The notes beneath the pieces are model-generated. The model was not told where the DNA came from and did not search any database. It was given only the letters and a program-made list of their open reading frames with translations. From an uncultured Clostridia bacterium (GTDB lineage: Bacteria > Bacillota > Clostridia > Oscillospirales > Ruminococcaceae), in assembly GCA_947625735.1 (NCBI GenBank), contig CANQPL010000008.1:32588-96587 (forward strand): a stretch of 64,000 nucleotides of DNA. Reading direction: 5' to 3'. Positions 53,552-60,992 of this stretch are shown one piece after another. Each line of letters begins with the position of its first letter. The first letter of the stretch is position 1. The position numbers were made by a program, and so were the translations under genes.

Positions 53552-55222
53552 TTAAGAAATCAGCATTTTTAACGTACTTTTGCTGATTATACCCGAAAAA
53601 TATGTTACTATTATGTAAATCAATGCCCCGAAACCGCATGATAACACGGTGCTTACAGGCGTTCCCAGCCGTCCGCAGATCAGATCGTACATAATAACAG
53701 CACCCGCCGCACACAGTACTCCTCCCACAATAACAGCAATTATTGAGGTAAAAAATTTTCCCGGACAAAAGCCCGCATATTTTTTCAGTTCAGCAAGTGA
53801 AGCAATACATATGACCCCATAACATATAAGCGTGGATATTGCAGCTCCCGTTACTCCCAGAGAGCCTACAGGTGTAAGAATAAGATTTCCTGCCAGCTTT
53901 ACAGCCGCACCTATTCCCATCAGCTTTACGGGTATGTCCGCTCTGTCCGCCGCCTGAAGCAGAGAAAACGCAGCCGAGGATAAGCACAAAAATGGTACTG
54001 CAAGCCCCAGAATAGCCATTGCATCAGCGCAAACGCTTATTTCAAGAGTTTTTCCCGAAAAAAGAGTTGAAAGTATAGGCTCCGCCATTGCTGCGATACC
54101 CAGCCCCGCAGGCACAGCCGCTATTGACGAAGCAAGCATTGCGCCGTATGCACATTCTCCGAGACGTTTTTCATCTCCCGAAGCCTTTGCAGCAGCTGCT
54201 GCGGGCAGCATACTTTTACCGAACATATTTGTAAGTGAGGGTACAAGATTGAAAACCGTCACCGCAAGACCCGTAAAGCTGCCGTAGACAAAATTAGGTA
54301 TCTGTGCATAGGATACCCCTGCGCCTAAAAGCCCCGCAAACACCCACGGAGATTTTCCGATTATCGTTCTGAGGGACTGCATGATAGTCACAAGATCTAT
54401 AAGTGATGTAAGATTTGTAACAAGCGCTCCTATCGCCGCAGGCAGCGCAATTTTCAGAAGCTCTCCCGTTATTCTGTCCCTGTCCGATTTTGAGGGTTTT
54501 ACTTTGCTTACGTTTTTTTCTGACAAACGTGCGTCCGCTTTCATCAGATAGAAAAGTCCCGCAAAGGAGGAAAGGGTTATGCCCAATACCGCAGCAGCGG
54601 CACTGTAAGGCACTGCGGCAGCCTCGGCGGATATGTTTTTTCCCTCACAGCCTATTATTCTCAGAAACTTCTCGGGATATTTTTCTGCGGCAAAAAGACA
54701 GAGCTTACACAGAGCAAGTCCCATTACAAGCCGTGCAACGCCCTCCACAAGCTGTGACAGCGCCGTAGGATACATATTCCTCATACCCTCATAATAACCT
54801 CTGTAAACCGACACAAGACAACCTGCCATTACAGACGGAGCTATCGCCGCAACTGCCGGCAGAGCATAGATATCCTTAGAAATATATTTGCAGAACGGGT
54901 ACGCCGCAAGGAGTATAACAAGCATTGCAGCAGCTCCCACAAGGGCAAAAAGTCTCATGGCTTCACGTTTGACAGCCGTGCAGTCCTCCTCCCGTCCCGT
55001 TATGCAGGCGGCTGCCGATGTTCTTGCCACAGCAGTAGGAAGTCCCGTTACCGACACGGCATAGACAGGCATAAAAATACTGTAGGCTGAGGAAAAATAC
55101 CCCATGCCCGTTCCTCCGAGCATATTTGCAAGCGGTATTTTAAAAAGCGCTCCCGTTATCTTCACAAGCACAGCCGAGATCATCAGCACCGCAGAACCGT
55201 ATAAAAAACCCTGTTTTTTCAA
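53552..55222 (-). CDS. polysaccharide/lipid flippase, SpoVB/YabM type
   Basis: I place the start at TTG (55222), 9 bases after AAAGGAG; the ATG six codons earlier would contain that site. The 556-residue membrane protein has about 14 hydrophobic segments of the MOP superfamily and the family motifs LGGTGMGYFSSAYSIFMPVY and PTAVARTSAAA near the N-terminus. It is related to SpoVB/YabM and likely flips lipid-linked wall precursors. The yabM-mazG-yabO order is conserved from Bacillus. Confidence 0.88.
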   Translation of the reverse strand: MKKQGFLYGSAVLMISAVLVKITGALFKIPLANMLGGTGMGYFSSAYSIFMPVYAVSVTGLPTAVARTSAAACITGREEDCTAVKREAMRLFALVGAAAMLVILLAAYPFCKYISKDIYALPAVAAIAPSVMAGCLVSVYRGYYEGMRNMYPTALSQLVEGVARLVMGLALCKLCLFAAEKYPEKFLRIIGCEGKNISAEAAAVPYSAAAAVLGITLSSFAGLFYLMKADARLSEKNVSKVKPSKSDRDRITGELLKIALPAAIGALVTNLTSLIDLVTIMQSLRTIIGKSPWVFAGLLGAGVSYAQIPNFVYGSFTGLAVTVFNLVPSLTNMFGKSMLPAAAAAKASGDEKRLGECAYGAMLASSIAAVPAGLGIAAMAEPILSTLFSGKTLEISVCADAMAILGLAVPFLCLSSAAFSLLQAADRADIPVKLMGIGAAVKLAGNLILTPVGSLGVTGAAISTLICYGVICIASLAELKKYAGFCPGKFFTSIIAVIVGGVLCAAGAVIMYDLICGRLGTPVSTVLSCGFGALIYIIVTYFSGIISKSTLKMLIS

Positions 55223-55519
55223 GATCGGCTCTCCTTTCATATATTAAGGGGCTTTGGAAGCCTGTTCGGTTTTTACAGACGAAAACGTTAAGATCCGCCG
55301 TAATACTGCACGGCTCTTTATCGTTGCCGAAAAATTTATTTTACCGAACGGTTTTTGAGTACAAGCCCTCTAAAATATATGCGGATAATTCCGACAATAT
55401 ACAAAATAACGGCAGTGCTTTACGATAGAAAAATGTTTTATTTTTATGCAAAAAACCGATGATCTGCCGGTTTAACATATATACAATACTGACTTCTGAC
55501 AAAATCGTTTTTACCGCAC
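55223..55519. other. intergenic region upstream of the flippase gene
   Basis: About 300 bases of AT-rich sequence without a credible reading frame, RNA gene or repeat. A weak TTGTAC/TAAAAT pair on the minus strand near 55345-55371 has a short spacer and is not convincing as a promoter. Confidence 0.4.
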
Positions 55520-55550
55520 AAAAAAGCTGCCGCAGGTGATACGGCAGCTT
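55520..55550 (-). terminator. terminator of hsp20
   Basis: AAGCTGCCG (55524-55532) and CGGCAGCTT (55542-55550) form a 9-bp stem followed by a T-run on the minus strand. Confidence 0.85.
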
Positions 55551-55585
55551 AAAAATTTATGATTTAAGAAAGACAAGACCTGCTG

Positions 55586-56005
55586 TCAATCTGCAATAGC
55601 AAGTCTTTTCGACTCGGGTACTGTCTGCTGTTTTTTCGGCAGATCAAGCGTCAGGATACCGTCCTTATAACGGGCGCTGATATGATCGGAGTCAATTCCC
55701 GAAAGATCAAAGCTCCTGCTGTATGAGCCGTAGGAACGTTCTCTGCGTATATATTTACCGTTTTTGTCCTTCTCCTCATCAGATGATCTGCGCTCCGCTT
55801 TCAAAACCAGATTTCCGTTTATAATGTCAATGGCGATATCCTCCTTGCTGAATCCCGGAAGCTCGGATTCCAACACGTATTTATCCTTTTCTTCACGGAT
55901 ATCTGTCCGTACCATATTCGGCATTCTGTCCGCAAAAAAGTGTCTGTCAAAGTCATCAAATGCGTCAAAAAGGTTTGTACTTGTAAAGGGTGTAATACCA
56001 TACAT
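55586..56005 (-). CDS. hsp20: Hsp20/alpha-crystallin small heat shock protein
   Basis: A 139-residue chaperone with the alpha-crystallin domain at about 33-130: VRTDIREEKDKYVLESELPG, FSKEDIAIDI, and the closing DGILTLDLPKK. A C-terminal tail follows (VPESKRLAIAD). It binds unfolding proteins without ATP. ACAGGAGTGA precedes the ATG. A CIRCE-like element lies about 155 bases upstream, suggesting HrcA control. Confidence 0.94.
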   Translation of the reverse strand: MYGITPFTSTNLFDAFDDFDRHFFADRMPNMVRTDIREEKDKYVLESELPGFSKEDIAIDIINGNLVLKAERRSSDEEKDKNGKYIRRERSYGSYSRSFDLSGIDSDHISARYKDGILTLDLPKKQQTVPESKRLAIAD

Positions 56006-56160
56006 AAAAGATCACTCCTGTTTCATTTTTATTTATTATATTACGGTTGATTCAATTTATACCGACCCATCGGTATCAGCTCCTTTTTTCCTTTTCTGTT
56101 TTCTATAATATACCCCTTATATGATAAGTTCATTTCCATTATGTGAAAATCTGATGAAAA

Positions 56161-56187
56161 TTAGCACTTGCTATACAAGAGTGCCAG
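56161..56187. promoter_or_regulatory. CIRCE-like HrcA operator
   Basis: TTAGCACTT, a 9-base spacer and GAGTGCCAG match the CIRCE consensus TTAGCACTC-N9-GAGTGCTAA at 15 of 18 positions with exact spacing. It lies in the 374-base gap between hsp20 (-) and the SASP gene (+); the rest of the gap is AT-rich without another feature. Confidence 0.75.
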
Positions 56188-56379
56188 CAATTAAAATATT
56201 AGACTGCTAAAATTCATATTATATATATGTGTTACACAGAATAAAAAAATGGTTTAAAATCAAAACATTTCTAATCATAATAAAAAAACGTGTTCATATA
56301 ATATTACTGCAAACCCCAAAAGACGACAGACTTCAAGTCATGACGTCAGAATAAAACAATAAAAAGGAGCATTTTTATT

Positions 56380-56631
56380 ATGAAAAGCGATAATCTTACT
56401 GCACAGGGCAGAGAAACCCTTGAAAGATTTAAGATGGAAGCCGCTAATGAAGTCGGCGTTACCCTCAGAAACGGCTACAACGGAGATATTACTGCTCGTG
56501 AAGCAGGCTCTGTAGGCGGAATGATGGTCAAAGTGATGTGTCCGGAACAACAATGGAAATTCACTCGGAATAACGTCAAAATGATGGGTCATGTACATAA
56601 TATAGTGCTTTCTGCCGAGATGGTTATATAG
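56380..56631 (+). CDS. alpha/beta-type small acid-soluble spore protein
   Basis: An 83-residue protein. Residues about 11-58 carry the SASP signature: TLERFKMEAANEVGVTL, then GDITAREAGSVGGMMVKVM. In other members the C-terminus continues with a short helix M-I-x-x-A-E-x-x-L. Here CPEQQWKFTRNNVKMMGHVH and about ten more residues follow, so the end is divergent and longer than usual. SASPs coat and protect spore DNA. AAAAAGGAGC precedes the ATG. Confidence 0.85.
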   Translation: MKSDNLTAQGRETLERFKMEAANEVGVTLRNGYNGDITAREAGSVGGMMVKVMCPEQQWKFTRNNVKMMGHVHNIVLSAEMVI

Positions 56632-56651
56632 CAGGAAAAGAATAACACAAG

Positions 56652-56685
56652 GCGTTCTGATGTAAAAGTCAGGACGCTTTTTTTA
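56652..56685 (+). terminator. terminator after the SASP gene
   Basis: GCGTTCTGA (56652-56660) pairs with TCAGGACGC (56669-56677), with one G-T pair, followed by a T-run. Confidence 0.85.
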
Positions 56686-56705
56686 TTTGTAAAGGAGGAC
56701 AGAAG

Positions 56706-57620
56706 ATGAAGATAGGACTGCATGACAGCGAGAAGGAGCATTTTCGGCATAAGACGTACCCTAACTATGCGCTGATGAAAATATCGGCGTATCATAAGTC
56801 TTTAGGCGACAGCGTGAAGTGGTGGTCCCCGCTTGAAAAGTATGATAGGGTCTATTCGGGCAAAATCTTTGATTTTACACCCGAAAATCCATATCTGCCG
56901 CCGGACGCCATAAAAGGCGGGACAGGCTATGATGTTAAGTCGGCACTTCCGCAGGAAATAGACGATATGTACCCCGACTACAGTATCTATCCCGAATGTG
57001 ACTATGCCATAGGCTTTATAACGAGGGGCTGCCCCAATAGCTGCCGCTGGTGTGTTGTACCGCAGAAAGAAGGAGCGATCAAGCCGTATCGGGAGTGGCG
57101 GGAGCTTGTCAGATCGGACAGTAAGAAGCTGGTCCTCATGGATAATAATATTCTTGCTTGCAGATACGGCGTAGATCAGCTTGAAAGCATGATAGACAGC
57201 GGGTATGCAATTGACTTGAATCAGGGCATGGACGCCGGACTTGTTGACGACAGGATAGCAGAGATACTATCTTGCCTTAAATGGATACGTTTTATCCGCT
57301 TTAGCTGCGACACCAATGCTCAGATTGAGGCTGTGAGAAGTACGGCTGACCGTCTGTTAAAGTACGGCGTTCGCCCATATCGGCTGTTTATCTATCTTCT
57401 TGTCACATCTGATGTGGATAATGCGGCATACCGTGTAGATCAGCTAAAGCAGCTAAGAGGTATAAACATCTATGCTCAGCCGGAACGCAACACCCGAATG
57501 GGGATAATACCCAATGCGGAGCAGAGAGAATTTGCTCAGAAGTATGTTTACAGCGGTTGTTTCCGTTCGGAAACATGGGAGGATTATAAAAAACGCAGGA
57601 AAATATTTGATTATAAATAG
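56706..57620 (+). CDS. radical SAM protein of the accessory region
   Basis: A 304-residue protein. The N-terminal 90 residues look like a B12-binding-type Rossmann region without cofactor motifs (MKIGLHDSEKEHFRHKTYPN, YALMKISAYHKSLGD). The radical SAM motif is C109-x3-C113-x2-C116 (RGCPNSCRWC), followed by a TIM-barrel-like region (DLNQGMDAGLVDDRIAEIL). The substrate is unknown. TAAAGGAGG precedes the ATG. It is the first gene after the SASP terminator and leads into mobile-element genes, so it is probably element cargo. Confidence 0.8.
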   Translation: MKIGLHDSEKEHFRHKTYPNYALMKISAYHKSLGDSVKWWSPLEKYDRVYSGKIFDFTPENPYLPPDAIKGGTGYDVKSALPQEIDDMYPDYSIYPECDYAIGFITRGCPNSCRWCVVPQKEGAIKPYREWRELVRSDSKKLVLMDNNILACRYGVDQLESMIDSGYAIDLNQGMDAGLVDDRIAEILSCLKWIRFIRFSCDTNAQIEAVRSTADRLLKYGVRPYRLFIYLLVTSDVDNAAYRVDQLKQLRGINIYAQPERNTRMGIIPNAEQREFAQKYVYSGCFRSETWEDYKKRRKIFDYK

Positions 57621-57636
57621 AACCGGAGGAAAAAGT

Positions 57637-58005
57637 ATGCAGAATACAGCCACTTCCGCAAACGCTTGTCAGCAGAGCGGAATAGAAAAAATTATCGAGA
57701 TCTTGAATAAAGATTTAATTTTTATCCCGAAAGCAGTTATGGTCCGTGAGGACGTATATGAGGAAAGCAAATTGATGTTTTCGGTGATCTTTACAGAATG
57801 CTTACATAACTTTTCGCAGGACAGCGGAATCGTAATCAGCAGGGCAATGAAAGAGCGGCTCTACGCCATGACCGACACTGAAATTCAGCTTGACAGTTTC
57901 TGCACCAAGAGCAAAGTGGAAATCGTCAAGTCGGAGGTTTTGTACCTTATCAATCACACGAACATTGCAAGCTGCGTTCGCGAAGTCAGAGGGGAGGTGA
58001 TATAA
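57637..58005 (+). CDS. hypothetical protein of the mobile element
   Basis: The start MQNTATSANACQQSGIEKII (ATG 57637) follows CCGGAGGAAAAA. The 122-residue protein is helical and shows no catalytic motif or membrane segment. It lies 16 bases after the radical SAM gene, and the next gene begins one base after its stop. Family not recognised. Confidence 0.6.
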   Translation: MQNTATSANACQQSGIEKIIEILNKDLIFIPKAVMVREDVYEESKLMFSVIFTECLHNFSQDSGIVISRAMKERLYAMTDTEIQLDSFCTKSKVEIVKSEVLYLINHTNIASCVREVRGEVI

Positions 58006-58006
58006 A

Positions 58007-59257
58007 ATGTCTGCATATAATCTTTCAGCAATAATTCAGCTGCTCAATCCCGACAATACGATCTCGGCGCACAGAATGTTAGCTCACGCAGTCGGAATGA
58101 CGGAAACCATAATCTACTCTGCTCTCATAGCCAAGCAGACGTATTATTCAAAGAACGGTATGCTCTGCGAAGGCGGTTGGTTCTACTCAACTATATGTGA
58201 CTTGCAGGAAAGCACCACATTTGCGGCTAAGGCACAAAAAACAGCCATTAACCACCTTATAGCGCATGGAATGATCGAATGCGAGTATAAGGGTATGCCT
58301 GCAAAGCGTTATTTCAGAATTGTTGACGATACGGAAAATCTCATGCGGCTGATCTCCGAAGGCGTTACCGTTGCCGAGAATATTGTCGGAATCTCAAAGG
58401 AGAAAATCGCCGAAAAGTCGCAGCAGCGTTCGGACAAGCAGCAGAAAAAGAAAAATGTTCCGAAGAAACAGGAACGTTCAGGAGCCGATCTCCCTAAAAG
58501 ACGGTCAAAGGACGCTGAACCCTGTTCCGACCATAAGGCGGCTGCTTGTTCCTGCCCCAAGGCGGGAACTTGTTCTTACCCTGCGGAGAACAAAACTAAA
58601 GATAATATAAAACCTAAGAAAAATAATCCTAAGAGAGATCAATCAGTCGATAGATCAGAGAGAAAGGAAAAACCGAATAATAATAAAACTGTTGAAAGAA
58701 CCGACAAGCCCTGTGCAGCACCGATGACATTTTGCGAAGTTTTAGAGGCTATCGGAATTAACCGATCGGAATATTCTCTTACAGAGCCAAAAAGCGAACG
58801 GCACTTTGACTATTGGAACGAGAAGGAGCGAAAGGCTAACAAGTGTAAAATCCCCTATTATCTGAAAAATGACAAGAAAGCTATGAAAGCGGCTTTAAGA
58901 TACTTGTGCGGATACAGCTATTACTTCTGCGGTGATACCGATGAGAAAGAACGCTCATTTTGGGAAACTGTTATATGCTCCCTTGCAGATATGACGGAAA
59001 AGGACAGCATAAGAATTTGCGGACAGATTGTCAGGTATTATGAGATCATTGACAGGCTAAACGAGATAATCAAACGATATTCCCTTGCCGATTGTTTTAT
59101 GCACTTTGAAGAAAAGTGGCAGATGCTTTTAGCAGAAAAAGAAATAAAGCACCCGAAAGCATATCTGAAATCCTGCTTGTGGAATTGGCTTTGCGACTAT
59201 GAGCTTGAAGAATACAACGAGCAGGAAAGCATAGACCGTTATTTCAGGAGGACGTAG
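58007..59257 (+). CDS. replication-initiator-like winged-helix protein with octapeptide repeats
   Basis: A 416-residue protein. Residues 1-110 form a winged helix (GGWFYSTICDLQESTTFAAK, KTAINHLIAHGMIECEYKGM, PAKRYFRIV), like initiators of integrative elements. A Lys/Ser-rich linker with three octapeptide repeats starting Cys-Ser (residues 173-196) and a strongly basic stretch follow. The C-terminal half is helical and DnaD-like in feel. It may bind the element's replication origin. GAGGGGAGGTGA precedes the ATG. Its 3' end contains one arm of a terminator. Confidence 0.6.
   Translation: MSAYNLSAIIQLLNPDNTISAHRMLAHAVGMTETIIYSALIAKQTYYSKNGMLCEGGWFYSTICDLQESTTFAAKAQKTAINHLIAHGMIECEYKGMPAKRYFRIVDDTENLMRLISEGVTVAENIVGISKEKIAEKSQQRSDKQQKKKNVPKKQERSGADLPKRRSKDAEPCSDHKAAACSCPKAGTCSYPAENKTKDNIKPKKNNPKRDQSVDRSERKEKPNNNKTVERTDKPCAAPMTFCEVLEAIGINRSEYSLTEPKSERHFDYWNEKERKANKCKIPYYLKNDKKAMKAALRYLCGYSYYFCGDTDEKERSFWETVICSLADMTEKDSIRICGQIVRYYEIIDRLNEIIKRYSLADCFMHFEEKWQMLLAEKEIKHPKAYLKSCLWNWLCDYELEEYNEQESIDRYFRRT
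58523..58594 (+). repeat. three 24-base coding repeats
   Basis: Units start at 58523, 58547 and 58571, each beginning TGTTCC or TGTTCT and carrying AAGGCGG (CTGCGG in the third). They encode CSDHKAAA, CSCPKAGT and CSYPAENK. Confidence 0.8.
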
Positions 59258-59292
59258 GCGATGAACAGCGCAAGAGGTCCTCCTGTTTTTTT
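59245..59292 (+). terminator. terminator overlapping the end of the initiator-like gene
   Basis: CAGGAGGAC (59245-59253) and GTCCTCCTG (59277-59285) form a 9-bp stem with a long loop, followed by seven T residues. The left arm is within the last codons of the gene. Confidence 0.7.
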
Positions 59293-59341
59293 ATTTTTCC
59301 GTAAGACAAACAAATTTTGAAAATAGAAAGGATTTTGCTTT

Positions 59342-59905
59342 ATGAATAATGCGGAACAGCAGAAAAAGAAAATTGAAACAGTTTCCCCACGGACGTTCAA
59401 GCCGGAATTATCCGACACTGATGTGAAACGTCTTTTTGAAAAAGCGGGCAGCGTAGGACTTACTCCGGAAAAGCTGCTTGAAAATTTTATCGGCGATCTG
59501 GTTGACGGCACATACTCAAACGGCACGGACGAAAGATGTCACGCCGAGAAATGGTTTGATAGCTGTTGGTTCTCCCTTGACGAGTACGAAAATTTTCTCG
59601 CATATCTTATCAGGAACTCCGAGGAAAAGAACTTCTACAATCAGCTTGATACGATTGATGAGTGCAGATCGGAGCTTGACGATCTCAGACCGGAGGATTT
59701 TGAAAGCGACGAGGAATATTCAGAGGAACATGAGTATTATACCATGCGTTCAGCCGAAGCCGAAAAGGAAATTCAGGAGATGTTCAGCGACTACTGCGAT
59801 TGCAGCGGAAACACCGATAGTTATGAGCAGGAGTTGGAAATCATTGTGAAGTACCGTGAAAGTCTGAAAAAGGCTCTCAGCGAAAAAACAAGGAGGAAAA
59901 AGTGA
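59342..59905 (+). CDS. hypothetical acidic protein of the mobile element
   Basis: A 187-residue protein starting MNNAEQQKKKIETVSPRTFK. It is strongly acidic and Glu/Asp/Ser-rich in the middle (RSELDDLRPEDFESDEEYSE) with a basic C-terminal end (SEKTRRKK). No membrane segment or enzyme motif. GAAAGGA precedes the ATG. It is immediately followed by a small membrane protein gene. Family not recognised. Confidence 0.6.
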   Translation: MNNAEQQKKKIETVSPRTFKPELSDTDVKRLFEKAGSVGLTPEKLLENFIGDLVDGTYSNGTDERCHAEKWFDSCWFSLDEYENFLAYLIRNSEEKNFYNQLDTIDECRSELDDLRPEDFESDEEYSEEHEYYTMRSAEAEKEIQEMFSDYCDCSGNTDSYEQELEIIVKYRESLKKALSEKTRRKK

Positions 59906-59906
59906 T

Positions 59907-60221
59907 ATGGACTACAGAAATTTCAAATATTCCGGTTTGCAGGAAAATTCCAAATCGGAAAAATCAGGCGAAAACACACCCGATGTCCGCAGCTCATCTT
60001 ACTCTGTCCCGCCTGTCGGTAAGGCAGAGGAAGAAAAGAAAGTGAGAAGATTTGACGATCATCTCAATATCGGCGATGTTCTCATGGAGCAGGAGATGAA
60101 AAAAAGAAGATTTTACAAAATCGTCAAGTCGGCAGTTTTTGCAATTTTTTCAATTTTGCTCTTTGCGGGATTTTTCTTTTTTGCAAAAAATCACAAATCA
60201 TGTAAATCCGTGAGATCGTGA
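59907..60221 (+). CDS. small membrane-anchored protein of the mobile element
   Basis: A 104-residue protein with a hydrophilic N-terminus (SGENTPDVRSSSYSVPP) and one membrane segment near the C-terminus (AVFAIFSILLFAGFFFFAKN), followed by a short basic tail. AGGAGGAAAAAG precedes the ATG, 1 base after the previous stop. Function unknown. Confidence 0.6.
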   Translation: MDYRNFKYSGLQENSKSEKSGENTPDVRSSSYSVPPVGKAEEEKKVRRFDDHLNIGDVLMEQEMKKRRFYKIVKSAVFAIFSILLFAGFFFFAKNHKSCKSVRS

Positions 60222-60250
60222 AATCCGAAAAAATCAACGGAGGTGCGGAA

Positions 60251-60466
60251 TTGGAAAATCTTACACTGGAGGAAATCGAGGCTTTGCCGCGTGAGTATCT
60301 CACGTCACACGAAGTCGCTGCTGTTATGGGCATTTCGCTCAATTCGTTTTACAGGCGGCATGACAAAATGCCCTTTCCCGTTTTGAGTATCGGGCGCAAG
60401 TACAGTATTCCGAAGCGGCCGTTTTTGACGTATATGCGGACGGGAAAATGCGGCACGGACCTCTAA
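60251..60466 (+). CDS. small helix-turn-helix (excisionase-like) protein
   Basis: Start chosen at TTG (60251), 7 bases after ACGGAGG; the upstream GTG at 60218 overlaps the previous stop and lacks a site. The 71-residue product contains a MerR/Xis-type HTH (REYLTSHEVAAVMGISLNSF, YRRHDKMPFPVLSIGRKYSI, PK). Proteins of this kind direct excision or regulate element genes. No integrase is in the window. Confidence 0.7.
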   Translation: MENLTLEEIEALPREYLTSHEVAAVMGISLNSFYRRHDKMPFPVLSIGRKYSIPKRPFLTYMRTGKCGTDL

Positions 60467-60520
60467 AAGCCGTTGCGGAGGTGCGAGGGAGGGAAAACGG
60501 CTCGTAGGATAGCAAGCGCA

Positions 60521-60604
60521 GAAAAAGTATATACTTTTTCGGAATCGGGGGTATTTCCCCTATTGTTAGGGACTGCCGCCCCTATCCTGATCTCCGATCA
60601 GGAT
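60521..60604 (+). other. oriT-like region upstream of mobC
   Basis: A perfect 20-base palindrome GAAAAAGTATATACTTTTTC (60521-60540) is followed by the small inverted repeats GGGG-N5-CCCC and TAGGG/CCCTA (60567-60571/60580-60584). A 9-bp hairpin ATCCTGATC-TCC-GATCAGGAT (60584-60604) then follows. CCTATCCTG at 60581-60589 equals the RP4 nic-site core, where MOBP relaxases cut after the G. It lies 29 bases before mobC and in front of the relaxase gene, the usual place of oriT. Confidence 0.6.
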
Positions 60605-60632
60605 ACGACCCCAAAGAAAGGATATGAACATT

Positions 60633-60992
60633 ATGCCAAACAGAAATAAAGCCAAACTTGTAAAATTCAGCCCCGAAGAATGGAAAAAAGTCTGCGAACA
60701 TGCCGCCGCTCTTGATCTGAGGACGGGGACGTATATCCGCAGAATTGCCGTCGGGGGCATGATAAAAAGTTTTGATATGAAGCAGTTTAATCACCTTATC
60801 ATGTCATTTAACCGAATCGGAAACGAGATCAATCAGATCGTTAAGGTTGCCAACAGCACGAAATCGGTCTATGCCAAAGACCTTGAAGATATGAAAAGCA
60901 GCTTTGAAGAGCTTGAAACGGTTTTTGTGAATTATCTCCTGCCGATAAAGTCACTTGACATTCTGAAAGACGATCAGCATGGCGATCATTAA
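60633..60992 (+). CDS. mobC: MobC-like mobilization accessory protein
   Basis: The ATG at 60633 is 10 bases after AAAGGA; the ATG three codons earlier is too close. The 119-residue protein has an N-terminal RHH-like region (NKAKLVKFSPEEWKKVCEHA) and the MobC motif TYIRRIAVGGMI ... FNRIGNEINQIVKVANS. It binds oriT next to the relaxase and helps melt the nic region. Its end overlaps the relaxase start by 14 bases. Confidence 0.88.
   Translation: MPNRNKAKLVKFSPEEWKKVCEHAAALDLRTGTYIRRIAVGGMIKSFDMKQFNHLIMSFNRIGNEINQIVKVANSTKSVYAKDLEDMKSSFEELETVFVNYLLPIKSLDILKDDQHGDH

Noticed and set aside
58007..59257. Definite call as a RepA/DnaD replication protein
   Set aside because: The winged helix is visible but no family-specific motif could be confirmed by eye; kept as initiator-like with moderate confidence.
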